DNA of 32,587 bases from Flavobacteriia bacterium (lineage in GTDB: Bacteria; Bacteroidota; Bacteroidia; Flavobacteriales_D; Crocinitomicaceae). Below the pieces are notes generated by a model. That model searched no databases, was not told the DNA's origin, and worked only from the letters and a program-made list of their open reading frames with translations. Both the position numbers and the translations under genes were made by a program. The stretch lies in assembly GCA_947464135.1 (NCBI GenBank), contig CANHVK010000021.1, forward strand, positions 1 to 32,587, written 5' to 3'. Of the stretch, positions 8,505 to 17,600 are shown piece by piece; positions within the stretch are counted from its first letter, which is position 1, and every line of letters begins with the position of its first letter.

Positions 8505-9092
8505 CTATTCTTCATCATCATCATCACCTGCATCAGAACCTTTAGCAGCACCTCTTGCTACTCTTACTGATACAACTACTGCGTTAGGAACTTCTAAAAT
8601 TGTTAAGCCATTAGCTTCAATTTGTCCAACACGAATAGATTGTCCAATACGTAATTTAGTAATGTCGATAGTTACAGCTTCTGGTAAATCTCCAGGTAAA
8701 CCAACCACAGTTACGCGACGGAATACTTGTAATAATTTACCCCCAGCTAATACACCACGAGAATTACCTGTCAAACGAACTGGTAATTGTACTTTTACTG
8801 GCTTAGCATCATTCAATTCGTAAAAATCGATGTGTTTTACTGCACCAGTAATGTTGTCTTGTTGAATCTCTTTAACGATAGCTTTCGTTTTTTTACCTTC
8901 AACGTCTAACTCAACTTGATAAACATCTGGAGTAAAAATTAATTTTTCAGCGTCAATACTTTTAGCAGAAAAATGTAATTGAGATCCTTGACCGTAAAGA
9001 ACGCAAGGTACACGACCTTCGTTTCTCAACGCTTTAGCATCCTTCTTCCCTACGTTTGCTCTTAACAAACCGCTCAATTGTGATACTTTCAT
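8505..9092 (-). CDS. rplY: 50S ribosomal protein L25, Ctc form
   Basis: The 195-residue protein has the two-domain Ctc/TL5 layout: an N-terminal 5S rRNA-binding L25 domain (residues about 1-90, with KALRNEGRVPCVLYG) and a C-terminal beta domain (about 95-180, with GVLAGGKLLQVFRRV and GDLPE). It ends in an acidic tail (GDDDDEE). It starts 23 bases downstream of the prs stop on the same strand, so prs and rplY are probably one transcript ending at the terminator at 8454-8484. The prs-rplY pair is a common arrangement in bacteria. Confidence 0.96.
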   Translation of the reverse strand: MKVSQLSGLLRANVGKKDAKALRNEGRVPCVLYGQGSQLHFSAKSIDAEKLIFTPDVYQVELDVEGKKTKAIVKEIQQDNITGAVKHIDFYELNDAKPVKVQLPVRLTGNSRGVLAGGKLLQVFRRVTVVGLPGDLPEAVTIDITKLRIGQSIRVGQIEANGLTILEVPNAVVVSVRVARGAAKGSDAGDDDDEE

Positions 9093-9115
9093 TGTATGAA
9101 AATTAAATTAATAAA

Positions 9116-10054
9116 CTACGAAATTACAAAATGTGAACTAATTGATTGATTATTTATCAAACTTTTTATCACATCGGCAAATAATTCATCTACTGGCAAT
9201 ACTCTTATTTTGTCAGATTGTTTCTTTAAAGGAATGGTATCTGTTACGATTAACTCAGTAATTTTTGAATTCTCAATTCGTTCATAAGCTGGTCCTGAAA
9301 GTATAGCGTGTGTACAAAAAGCACGAACACTTTTAGCTCCTTTTTCCATAAATAAATCAGCAGCTGTGGTCAATGTTCCTGCCGTATCACACATATCATC
9401 CACTAATATAACATCCTTTCCTTCTACATCTCCAATAACAGTCATTTCAGCAATCTCATTTGCTTTCTTTCTGTTTTTGTGACAAAGTGCTAGTCCTGTA
9501 TTTAAAACTTTTGCATACGAGTTCGCTCTTTTAGCTCCTCCAGCATCTGGTGCGGCCATAATAATATTTTCATCCGCATTTAATTTTTCCAACTCTTTAT
9601 AGAAAATTGTAGAAGCATATAAGTGATCAACTGGTACCTCAAAGAAACCTTGTATTTGTTCAGCGTGTAAATCCATTGTGATGATACGATCCACTCCAGC
9701 TGCCATTAACATATTTGCAACTAATTTTGCTCCAATCGCAACTCTTGGTTTATCTTTTCTATCTTGACGAGCTAATCCGAAATAAGGCATCACAGCTATG
9801 ATTTTACGAGCAGATGCTCGTTTAGCTGCGTCAATCAACAATAATAATTCCATTAAATTATCACTTGGTGGCATCGTTGACTGTACGATGAATACATCTT
9901 GTCCACGTACTGTTTCTTCAAATGATGGTTGAAATTCACCATCGCTAAAATCAAGGACTTTTACGTCTCCAAGTGTTGTACCGTATGCTTGTGCAATACG
10001 ATTTGCTAAATCTTTCGAAGCCCTTCCGGCAAAAATTTTTACTCCTACTGACAT
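9116..10054 (-). CDS. prs: ribose-phosphate pyrophosphokinase (PRPP synthetase)
   Basis: The 312-residue enzyme makes PRPP from ribose 5-phosphate and ATP for nucleotide, histidine and tryptophan synthesis. Key elements are visible: the N-terminal FSDGE motif, the ATP-binding RQDRK region (96-100), the metal-binding DLHAEQIQGFF (128-138) and the PRPP-binding loop DDMCDTAGT (219-227). Length is as expected for class I enzymes. The gene is divergent from purT, with 86 bases between the starts, and first in a probable prs-rplY operon. Confidence 0.97.
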   Translation of the reverse strand: MSVGVKIFAGRASKDLANRIAQAYGTTLGDVKVLDFSDGEFQPSFEETVRGQDVFIVQSTMPPSDNLMELLLLIDAAKRASARKIIAVMPYFGLARQDRKDKPRVAIGAKLVANMLMAAGVDRIITMDLHAEQIQGFFEVPVDHLYASTIFYKELEKLNADENIIMAAPDAGGAKRANSYAKVLNTGLALCHKNRKKANEIAEMTVIGDVEGKDVILVDDMCDTAGTLTTAADLFMEKGAKSVRAFCTHAILSGPAYERIENSKITELIVTDTIPLKKQSDKIRVLPVDELFADVIKSLINNQSISSHFVIS

Positions 10055-10074
10055 ATTATTTCGAATTGAGAATT

Positions 10075-10082
10075 CAAATTTA
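10075..10082 (-). promoter_or_regulatory. -7 box (TAAATTTG) for prs
   Basis: On the minus strand TAAATTTG matches TAnnTTTG and ends 20 bases before the prs ATG, which would give a short leader. No clear -33 element is seen. Confidence 0.5.
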
Positions 10083-10128
10083 GACTTTAAAATTGAATTT
10101 GGATATGAAATATTTATTCAATTAAACA

Positions 10129-10136
10129 TAAATTTG
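10129..10136 (+). promoter_or_regulatory. -7 box (TAAATTTG) for purT, four bases before the ATG
   Basis: TAAATTTG matches TAnnTTTG exactly and is followed by CACT and then the purT ATG at 10141. Transcription would begin at or within a few bases of the start codon, giving a leaderless or near-leaderless mRNA. Confidence 0.55.
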
Positions 10137-10140
10137 CACT

Positions 10141-11301
10141 ATGAGAAAAAAGATTTTACTACTTGGTTCTGGCGAATTAGGAAAAGAGTTCGTAATCGCT
10201 GCGCAACGCCTTGGTCAATATGTAATTGCTGTAGATAGTTATCCAAATGCTCCAGCGATGCAAGTTGCTCACGGATTTGAAGTGATCGATATGTTAAATG
10301 GAGATATGTTAGATGCTATTGTTGCTAAACATCAACCAGATTTAATCGTTCCTGAAATCGAAGCAATTCGTACAGAAAGATTTTATGATTATGAAAATCA
10401 AGGAATTCAAGTAGTGCCTAGTGCAAAAGCCGCTAATTTCACTATGAATCGTAAGGCAATTAGAGATTTGGCAGCTATTGAAGTTGGAGTTCGTACTGCT
10501 AAATATAAATATGCAACTTCTTATGAAGAATTAGTAGCTGCAGTTCAGTATACAGGAATGCCGTGTGTGGTAAAACCTTTGATGTCTAGCTCTGGTAAAG
10601 GGCAATCTGTTATTAAATCCGAAGCTGATTGGCAAAAAGCATGGGATTATGCCATGGAAGGTTCGCGTGGAGATCTAAAAGAAGTTATCGTTGAAGGATT
10701 TATAGATTTTGATTATGAAATCACACTGTTGACGGTTACACAAAATAATGGTCCTACTTTATTCTGTCCCCCAATTGGACACAGACAAGAACGTGGTGAT
10801 TACCAAGAAAGCTGGCAACCAATGCCTATGAACCCTGAACATTTAAAAGAAGCTCAAGAAATGGCTGCTGCTGTTACGAAGGCATTAGGTGGTGCTGGTT
10901 TATGGGGAGTAGAGTTCTTCATTACCAAAGAAGGAGCTTATTTCTCTGAACTTTCTCCTCGTCCTCATGATACAGGAATGGTTACCCTTGCTGGGACGCA
11001 ATCATATAATGAATTTGAATTACACGCGCGTGCTATATTAAATATTCCGATTCCTCAAATTGATTTACATAGAAATGGAGCAAGTGCAGTTGTTTTAGCA
11101 ACTGAAACTTCTGAAAACGAACCTGTTTTTACAGGATTAGATCAAGCTGCTATATTCTCTAATAGTGACTTACGTCTATTTGGTAAACCATCAACACGTC
11201 CATATCGAAGAATGGCGGTTACTCTAACTTATGGAACTCAAGATGTAAAAGAATTAGTAGAAAAAGCACAAGCAATGGCTTCGCATATTAAAGTCAAGTA
11301 A
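10141..11301 (+). CDS. purT: formate-dependent phosphoribosylglycinamide formyltransferase (GART 2)
   Basis: The 386-residue ATP-grasp enzyme converts GAR, formate and ATP to formyl-GAR in purine synthesis. Visible features: an N-terminal dinucleotide-like glycine loop ([10 protein letters not shown], residues 7-16), the substrate segment PEIEAIRTE (71-79), the ATP-grasp lid [14 protein letters not shown] (143-156), and the metal-binding GLWGVEFFI and [11 protein letters not shown] blocks. The start codon is fixed by the family N-terminus and by the promoter box just upstream. It is divergent from prs, whose product PRPP feeds the same pathway, and is followed by its own terminator. Confidence 0.97.
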   Translation: MRKKILLLGSGELGKEFVIAAQRLGQYVIAVDSYPNAPAMQVAHGFEVIDMLNGDMLDAIVAKHQPDLIVPEIEAIRTERFYDYENQGIQVVPSAKAANFTMNRKAIRDLAAIEVGVRTAKYKYATSYEELVAAVQYTGMPCVVKPLMSSSGKGQSVIKSEADWQKAWDYAMEGSRGDLKEVIVEGFIDFDYEITLLTVTQNNGPTLFCPPIGHRQERGDYQESWQPMPMNPEHLKEAQEMAAAVTKALGGAGLWGVEFFITKEGAYFSELSPRPHDTGMVTLAGTQSYNEFELHARAILNIPIPQIDLHRNGASAVVLATETSENEPVFTGLDQAAIFSNSDLRLFGKPSTRPYRRMAVTLTYGTQDVKELVEKAQAMASHIKVK

Positions 11302-11326
11302 CATACTTTATATACACTATTATATT

Positions 11327-11357
11327 CCGCAGTGATTTAATATCCTGCGGTTTTTTT
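11327..11357 (+). terminator. Rho-independent terminator of purT
   Basis: CCGCAG (11327-11332) pairs with CTGCGG (11345-11350) around a 12-base loop and is followed by seven T residues. Confidence 0.85.
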
Positions 11358-11384
11358 ATCATCCAAAAAATAAATTCAACTTTA

Positions 11385-12539
11385 ATGAAAACGGTTATCA
11401 TCGGTGCTGGACCTGCTTCACTCATGGCTGCAACACAAGCTGTAAAAAAAGGGGGTGAAGTGATTGTTTTCGAAAAAATGAAAACGGCAGGCCGTAAGTT
11501 TTTAGTAGCTGGTGAAGGTGGGTTTAATCTCTCACACATTGGTGAATTGGATGATTTTATTTCTTATTATTCCCATGCTGAGATGGCGAACATAATTCGT
11601 CAATTTACAAATGAAGATTTGATCCATTGGTTGGAAGATATTGGAATACAAACTTATGTAGGTTCTTCCGGCAAAATTTTTCCCATTAAGGAAATCAAGC
11701 CTGCAATGGTTTTAACTACTTGGCTTAATTACCTAAAGCAAAATGGGGTAGTGTTTGTTTTTCATGCTACATTAATAGATTTTGATCAGAACAGTGTCAC
11801 TATTAAAACGAAGAATGAATGTGAAAACATTACATTTGATCGATTAATCTTAGGGTTAGGTGCAGCTTCTTGGCCTAAAACAGGTTCTGATGCATCATGG
11901 GTTTCGTTATTTCAATCTAAGAAGTTGGAAGTAATCCCTTTTCAGTCTTCAAATGCTGGTTGTGTTTGTAATTTGCCTTCTGATTTTTTAACTCAATTTC
12001 AGGGTTCAATTTTTAAAAATGTGATTGTTTCTCATAAAAATAATAATCGAAAAGGTGAAGTTTTAGTTACAGAGTATGGATTAGAAGGTGCTCCGATTTA
12101 TTATTTGAATCCTTCTATTCGAAATGATTTTTCTTTTCCCATTATAATTGATTTTAAACCTAATTACCAATTAACTGAAATCGTCGATTTTCTAAAAAAA
12201 TCTAAAAATACAACGTTAGGTTTAAAACATTTGAAGCTACCTGATGCCTTCATTTTTTGGTGTAAAACATACTTGAATAAAGATGATTACACAGATCATA
12301 AGGTAATTGCATCTCATATAAAGCATTTTATGGTACCTATAAATAGATTAAGGCCTATTGAAGAAGCAATTTCTTGTTGTGGGGGTGTTTCCTGGGGTGA
12401 ATTAGATACAAACTTACGTTTAAAAAAGTTTCCTAATATTAGTGTTATTGGAGAAATGGTTGATTGGGAAGCACCTACAGGTGGATATTTATTACAAGGA
12501 GCCTTTTCTATGGGATTTGTTGCAGGAAGTGCTATTTAG
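11385..12539 (+). CDS. FAD-dependent oxidoreductase, HI0933/BaiN-like (TIGR03862-type flavoprotein)
   Basis: The 384-residue protein opens with a Rossmann FAD motif (VIIGAGPASLMAA, residues 4-16) and an acidic end of strand 2 (VFEKM). GRKFLVAGEGGFNLSH (about 36-51) and the C-terminal GEMVDWEAPTGGYLLQGAFS block (about 355-375) are hallmarks of the HI0933-like flavoproteins, and the GAGPA form with this ending fits the PP_4765/TIGR03862 branch. Substrate and pathway are unknown for this branch. It is convergent with the SPOR gene and the two coding regions overlap by 8 bases at their 3' ends, leaving no room for a terminator between them. Confidence 0.9.
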   Translation: MKTVIIGAGPASLMAATQAVKKGGEVIVFEKMKTAGRKFLVAGEGGFNLSHIGELDDFISYYSHAEMANIIRQFTNEDLIHWLEDIGIQTYVGSSGKIFPIKEIKPAMVLTTWLNYLKQNGVVFVFHATLIDFDQNSVTIKTKNECENITFDRLILGLGAASWPKTGSDASWVSLFQSKKLEVIPFQSSNAGCVCNLPSDFLTQFQGSIFKNVIVSHKNNNRKGEVLVTEYGLEGAPIYYLNPSIRNDFSFPIIIDFKPNYQLTEIVDFLKKSKNTTLGLKHLKLPDAFIFWCKTYLNKDDYTDHKVIASHIKHFMVPINRLRPIEEAISCCGGVSWGELDTNLRLKKFPNISVIGEMVDWEAPTGGYLLQGAFSMGFVAGSAI

Positions 12540-13011
12540 TTTTTTTCTTTTTTGGAGTAGTAATCTCTTTTTCTTTATCGTTTATTTTATCTTCTTTTTT
12601 TGAGATACTATCTTTTTCGTTCTCATCTTCGTTAGGTAAGTTTATACCACACTTTACTATAAAATTATCTGGAAATTCTCTGAAAATTTCTTTTTTGAAT
12701 TTTTCTGCATCATTTCTTTCTGCAAAATCACCCACTCTTAAAAAGTAATTAGGAGCATCATAGGTGATATATGTTTCAATCTTTGGGTAAGATTTAATGA
12801 ATTTCAAACGAATTTCATTTAAATCATTTTTGTTTGTGCTAAAATAAATTTGTACTCTGTATCCTGTTGTATTGATTCGTTTAACATTACTTTTATTTTG
12901 AATTAAATCATCTATTTTTTTGTCTTTTAGAATTACTACTCCTTTTCCATTGGACTGAGCAACTAATAATGTTGATAAAAAAGTCAAGAATGTTAATAAC
13001 GATAATTTCAT
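12532..13011 (-). CDS. SPOR-domain protein with signal peptide
   Basis: I choose the ATG at 13011 (159 residues): it opens a classic signal peptide (MKLSLLTFLTFLSTLLVAQ), whereas the ATG at 13029 lies upstream of a good -7 box and would precede the likely transcript start. Residues about 45-125 form a SPOR domain (GYRVQIYFSTNKNDL..., FLRVGDFAERNDAEKFKKE), a fold that binds denuded peptidoglycan glycan strands. The last about 30 residues are highly charged Lys/Glu/Asp. The protein is therefore expected in the periplasm near division or remodelling sites. Transcribed alone. Confidence 0.88.
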   Translation of the reverse strand: MKLSLLTFLTFLSTLLVAQSNGKGVVILKDKKIDDLIQNKSNVKRINTTGYRVQIYFSTNKNDLNEIRLKFIKSYPKIETYITYDAPNYFLRVGDFAERNDAEKFKKEIFREFPDNFIVKCGINLPNEDENEKDSISKKEDKINDKEKEITTPKKKKTK

Positions 13012-13015
13012 TTTG

Positions 13016-13023
13016 CAAATATA
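13016..13023 (-). promoter_or_regulatory. -7 box (TATATTTG) for the SPOR-domain gene, four bases before the ATG
   Basis: On the minus strand TATATTTG is followed by CAAA and then the ATG at 13011, the same 4-base spacing as in purT. This suggests a leaderless mRNA and supports the shorter start. Confidence 0.55.
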
Positions 13024-13131
13024 AATCAATTATATACAACTTGAATTATAACTTTTAATTAAATGTATGTTAATACAAACAATGATTTTTGCTTATTTAG
13101 AATAATTTTAAATTAAAATATATTTTCTGAA

Positions 13132-13177
13132 AATTGTCATAGAATTGTCAGAAAATTGTTTGATTATTCTAATTTTG
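13132..13177 (+). promoter_or_regulatory. Promoter of the act-cox operon with three phased 11-bp repeats
   Basis: A -7 box TAATTTTG (13170-13177) has a TTG (13145-13147) 22 bases upstream that can serve as -33. Overlapping this are three direct repeats starting with AATTGT at 13132, 13143 and 13154: AATTGTCATAG, AATTGTCAGAA, AATTGTTTGAT. The exact 11-base period puts them on one face of the helix, as expected for cooperative regulator binding. Confidence 0.6.
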
Positions 13178-13187
13178 CGAGTGTCAA

Positions 13188-14576
13188 ATGATGTATTTAT
13201 TTCAAACGACAAAACAAAAATTTATGAAAATATCTCTAAATCAGATGTTTAAATCTATTAACAAATGGTGTGTTGGAGCCGTTGCAGTGTTGCTGTTTTC
13301 AGGTTCTTACAATGCCAATGCGCAAGGTGAAGCCCTTTTCAAGGCAAAATGTGGTACTTGTCACCAACCTCATAAAAATGGAACTGGTCCAAAATTATTT
13401 GAAGCTCGTAAGAAATGGGCAGATGGTGGTGCCAAAGATGGTTCAATTTACCAATGGGTAAATAACTGGCAAGCTGCTGCTGCTTCAGATCCATATGCTC
13501 AGACAGTTTCAACTTGGGCTCCTACAGCGATGCAGGCTTTCCCAGAATTGAAAAAAGAAGAAATCGATGCGATTTTTGATTGGGTTGATTCACAGCCAGA
13601 TCCTGCTGCAGCTCCTGCTGCTGCTGGTGGTGCTGGTGATGGAATGGCTGCTGCTGGTGAAGAAGTGGAAGAAGAAGGAACATTTAATTGGATTTGGATT
13701 CTTTTAGGTGTCATCTTTGCTGTTATTATCGGTGCTGTTTCGGGTGTTCGTCGCCAATTGAAATCTGCACTTAATGAAGGAAAAGATGTTGAAGATTTGA
13801 CGTATGCACAAGAGTTCAGAACTTGGGCTTGGAAAAATAAAATATACGTTGGAATCGGATCTCTTGTATTGGTTATTTGTTTGCTAGTGTCTGGAATTTT
13901 AGGCTTGGGTAACATTGGTGTAGTTGAAGACTATCAACCTTCTCAACCGATCGAATTCCCACACGAAATTCACGCTGGTATCAATGGAATTGATTGTAAA
14001 TATTGTCACAATTCAGTTACAAAATCTAAATCAGCTGGTTTACCAACTGTAAACGTTTGTATGAACTGTCACAAACAAGTCAATGGTAGAACACCAGAGC
14101 AACAAGAAAAAATTGCTAAAATTTATGAAGCTGCAGGATGGAGTACTGAAGGTGCTGGTGGTTATACTGGAAAAACTAAACCAATTAAATGGAATAAAGT
14201 ACACGTATTACCTGATCACGTTTATTTTAATCACTCTCAACACGTTGTAGTTGGTGGTGTTGATTGTAAACAATGTCACGGTGATATGACTAAACAAAAA
14301 GAAACAGCACGTGTCGTTCCAGTTGAAGAGTTAAACAAAATCGAAGGGAACGTAGTGTTAACTAGACCAACTTTAACAATGGGATGGTGTATCGAATGTC
14401 ACGGTGAGAAATCAATCGCAGATGGTCCTTTGGATTCTAAGAAAGATGGATACTATGATGAAATACATAGAAGATTATTGAACAATGATAAAACTCTTTA
14501 CAAAAAGTATCTTGATGACGGTAAAGTAACCGTAAAAGAACTTGGAGGTTGGGAGTGTGCAAAATGTCACTATTAA
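13188..14576 (+). CDS. actA: alternative complex III subunit ActA, multiheme cytochrome c with N-terminal monoheme domain
   Basis: ActA is the electron-wire subunit of alternative complex III. The longest frame (462 residues) begins with two adjacent ATGs at 13188 and 13191; the ATG at 13224 gives a better signal peptide (MKISLNQMFKS...NANAQ) and follows an A-rich stretch, so 13224 may be the true start. Heme motifs CxxCH (numbered from 13188): CGTCH (55-59) in an N-terminal monoheme cytochrome domain, then, after an Ala/Glu-rich linker and two membrane helices (about 164-186 and 214-238), CKYCH, CMNCH, CKQCH, CIECH and CAKCH, making six. First gene of the act-cox operon; actB follows after 26 bases. 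Confidence 0.92.
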   Translation: MMYLFQTTKQKFMKISLNQMFKSINKWCVGAVAVLLFSGSYNANAQGEALFKAKCGTCHQPHKNGTGPKLFEARKKWADGGAKDGSIYQWVNNWQAAAASDPYAQTVSTWAPTAMQAFPELKKEEIDAIFDWVDSQPDPAAAPAAAGGAGDGMAAAGEEVEEEGTFNWIWILLGVIFAVIIGAVSGVRRQLKSALNEGKDVEDLTYAQEFRTWAWKNKIYVGIGSLVLVICLLVSGILGLGNIGVVEDYQPSQPIEFPHEIHAGINGIDCKYCHNSVTKSKSAGLPTVNVCMNCHKQVNGRTPEQQEKIAKIYEAAGWSTEGAGGYTGKTKPIKWNKVHVLPDHVYFNHSQHVVVGGVDCKQCHGDMTKQKETARVVPVEELNKIEGNVVLTRPTLTMGWCIECHGEKSIADGPLDSKKDGYYDEIHRRLLNNDKTLYKKYLDDGKVTVKELGGWECAKCHY

Positions 14577-14602
14577 TAATATAACGAATAGGCTTAAAGC
14601 AT

Positions 14603-17600
14603 ATGAGTACAAATAGAAAATATTGGAAAGGTCTTGAAGAATTGAAAGAAACACCAAGTTTCATTCAAAATAGAGACCAAGAGTTTCCGCAGTCAATGTC
14701 TGTAGATGAGTTTTTAGGTGATGAAAACTTAAAAGAAACTTCTACTGCACGAAGAGACTTTTTAAAATTTTTAGGTTTTAGCGTTGCTGCTGCTACAGTT
14801 GCTGCTTGTGAAGCTCCTGTAACGAAAGCTATTCCTTATGTTATTAAACCTGAAAATGTGACTCCAGGTATGCCAACTTGGTATGCTTCTACATATTATG
14901 ATGGTTTGTCTTACGCTTCAATAGTTGTTAAAACAAGAGAAGGTAGACCAATTTATATTAAAGGAAATAAAGATTTTGGTTTCACGAACGGTGCAACAAA
15001 TCCTCAAATTATTGCTTCAGTTTTACCTTTATATGATTCAGCTCGTTTGACTGGTCCTGTGAAAGGTGGTTCTTTAAAGACTTGGAGTGAAGTTGATGCT
15101 GAAATCGGTAAAAAATTAAAAGAAATTGCTGCTAAAAAAGGAAAAGTAGTTTTAGTATCTAATACTGTTATTTCTCCTTCAACAAATGCTGCGATTGCTG
15201 CTTTAAAGTCATTAGCTAATAATGGTGACGAGGCTGGAACAAATTTTGAGCATATTCAATATGATGCTATCTCTTACGCTGGTATCAGAAATGCTAATAA
15301 AGAATCTTTCGGTACAGATTTCATTCCTGAATATGATTTCTCGAAAGCTAAAACAATTGTTTCGGTAGGTGCTGATTTCTTAAGTACTTGGTTACTTTCA
15401 ACTGAATATACGCCTCAATATGCTTCAAGAAGAAATCCTGATGGAGCATGGATGTCAAAACATTTCCAATTTGAGTCAGTACTTTCTATCACTGGTACTA
15501 ATGCTGATAACAGAGCAATGGTTAAACCATCTGAAGAAGCAAACGTACTTTCTTATTTATTAGGAAAATTTGGTGTTAATACTTCAGCTTCAAAAACTTT
15601 ATCGAAAGATGCACAAAAAGTAGCTGATTTAGCATATGAATCATTAAGAGCATCTAAAGGTGAATCGTTAGTTGTTGCAGGTTCTAATAATACTGCTATT
15701 CAAATATTAGTAAACAAATTAAACATTGTACTTGGTGCTTATGATGTAACTATCAATACAACAAATACATTGAATATGTTTGCATCTCAAGATGCGGCAT
15801 TAAATACTTTTGCTTCTAATTTGGTTGCTGGTAAAGCTCCTGCTGCCGTTTTCTTCTATGGAGTTAACCCAGTTTATACTTTACCTAACGGTGAAGCATT
15901 TGGTAAAGCTTTATCAAAAGTTGAATTAACTGTTTCTTTAGCTGGTTATGCAGATGAGACTGCTTCAAAATGTAAGTATGTTGCTCCTGATCATCATGCT
16001 TTAGAAGCTTGGAATGATTTCGCTCCTAAGAAAAATCATTTTGCGATTGCTCAGCCAACTATCCGTCCTTTATTCAATACTGCTCCTGCACAAGAATCTT
16101 TCTTAGTATGGGCTGGTAAAGCAAAAAGAGGTGGCAAGGATTCTGCAGTAGTATATGATTTGATCAAGTCTACTTGGGCTTCAGATGAGCGTTTATTTAA
16201 ATCACAATCTGCAATTGCTGATTTTGATACTTTCTGGAATAAAACTATTCACGATAGCTGTATTACTATTTCTTTAGAAAAGTCTCCAGTATCTTTCAAC
16301 GATGGTGCTTTAGCTAAAGTTGCTGGTAATTTACCTAAAGCTGCTGCATTAGAAGTTGTATTATATCAAAAAGCAGGTATTGGTGCAGGTAGTCAAGCAA
16401 ACAATCCTTGGTTACAAGAGTTACCAGATCCAGTTACTAAGGTAACTTGGGATAACTATATTACAATGAATCCTACCGAAATGAAAAAAGGTGGATTTGT
16501 TACTACGTTTGACCAGGAAAATGGGTTGAATTTAGCTACAGTAAAAGTGAATGGTAAATCAGTTACTTTACCTGTATATCCATTACCAGGACAAGCATTG
16601 GGTACTGTAGGTATCGCATTAGGTTATGGTCGTGGTGCTAACAATGAAAACATTGGCAACGCTGCGTTTCAAACAAAAGAATACGGTGGTCACGATACAG
16701 ATGAAAAAGGAAACAGAAAACCGATAGGTGCGAATGTTTTCCAATTTGCGTCTTTTGAAAATGGAACAATATCTTATACTGTTTCTGGTACATTAGTTAA
16801 AGAAACAGGTTTGTACCCAATTGCAGCGACTCAAATTCACCACACGGTTATGGGTCGTCACTCAATCGTTCGTGAAACTACTTTAGACATTTATAATAAA
16901 GGTGAAAAAGAAGCTTATAACCCTGCACATAATTTAGAAACTCACCACGGTCCAGAGCATGTAAGTAAATTTGACTTATGGGAAGCTCATCCAGTTGAGA
17001 AAATTGGACACCGTTGGGGTATGACTGTTGATCTTTCTTCTTGTATTGGTTGTGGTTCTTGTTTGGTTGCTTGTCAATCAGAGAACAACGTACCAGTAGT
17101 TGGAAAAGATGAAGTAAGAAGAGGTCGTGAAATGCATTGGTTAAGAATTGACCGTTACTTTGCTTCTGATGAAGAAGTAACAGTTGGTATTAAAGCTGAT
17201 AAAGAAAACTTCGATTATACTGCTGCCGAAGAAGCTGCAGAAAATCCAAAAGTTGTTCATATGCCTATGATGTGTCACCACTGTAACCATGCTCCTTGTG
17301 AGACTGTGTGTCCAGTGGCTGCTACAAACCATAGTAATGAAGGATTAAACCAAATGGCATACAACAGATGTATTGGTACAAGATATTGTGCTAACAACTG
17401 TCCTTATAAAGTACGTCGTTTCAACTGGTTTAATTACCCTTCTTACAAGAAATTTACGCAAGTTAACCCAGCTCAAGACGATTTAGGACGTATGGTATTA
17501 AATCCAGATGTTACAGTTCGTACTCGTGGGGTAATGGAAAAATGTTCTTTCTGTGTACAAAAAATCCAAGCTGGAAAATTAGTTGCTAAGAAAGAAGGAA

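Noticed and set aside
8464-8823. 119-residue plus-strand reading frame
   Set aside because: It lies antisense to rplY and begins inside the terminator; the protein is low complexity and shows no domain.
12464-12748. 94-residue plus-strand reading frame over the flavoprotein/SPOR junction
   Set aside because: Its Ser/Phe-rich sequence is the antisense of the Lys/Glu-rich SPOR tail; no promoter or domain.
13499-13915. 138-residue minus-strand reading frame inside actA
   Set aside because: Shadow of the Ala-rich linker and membrane helices of ActA.
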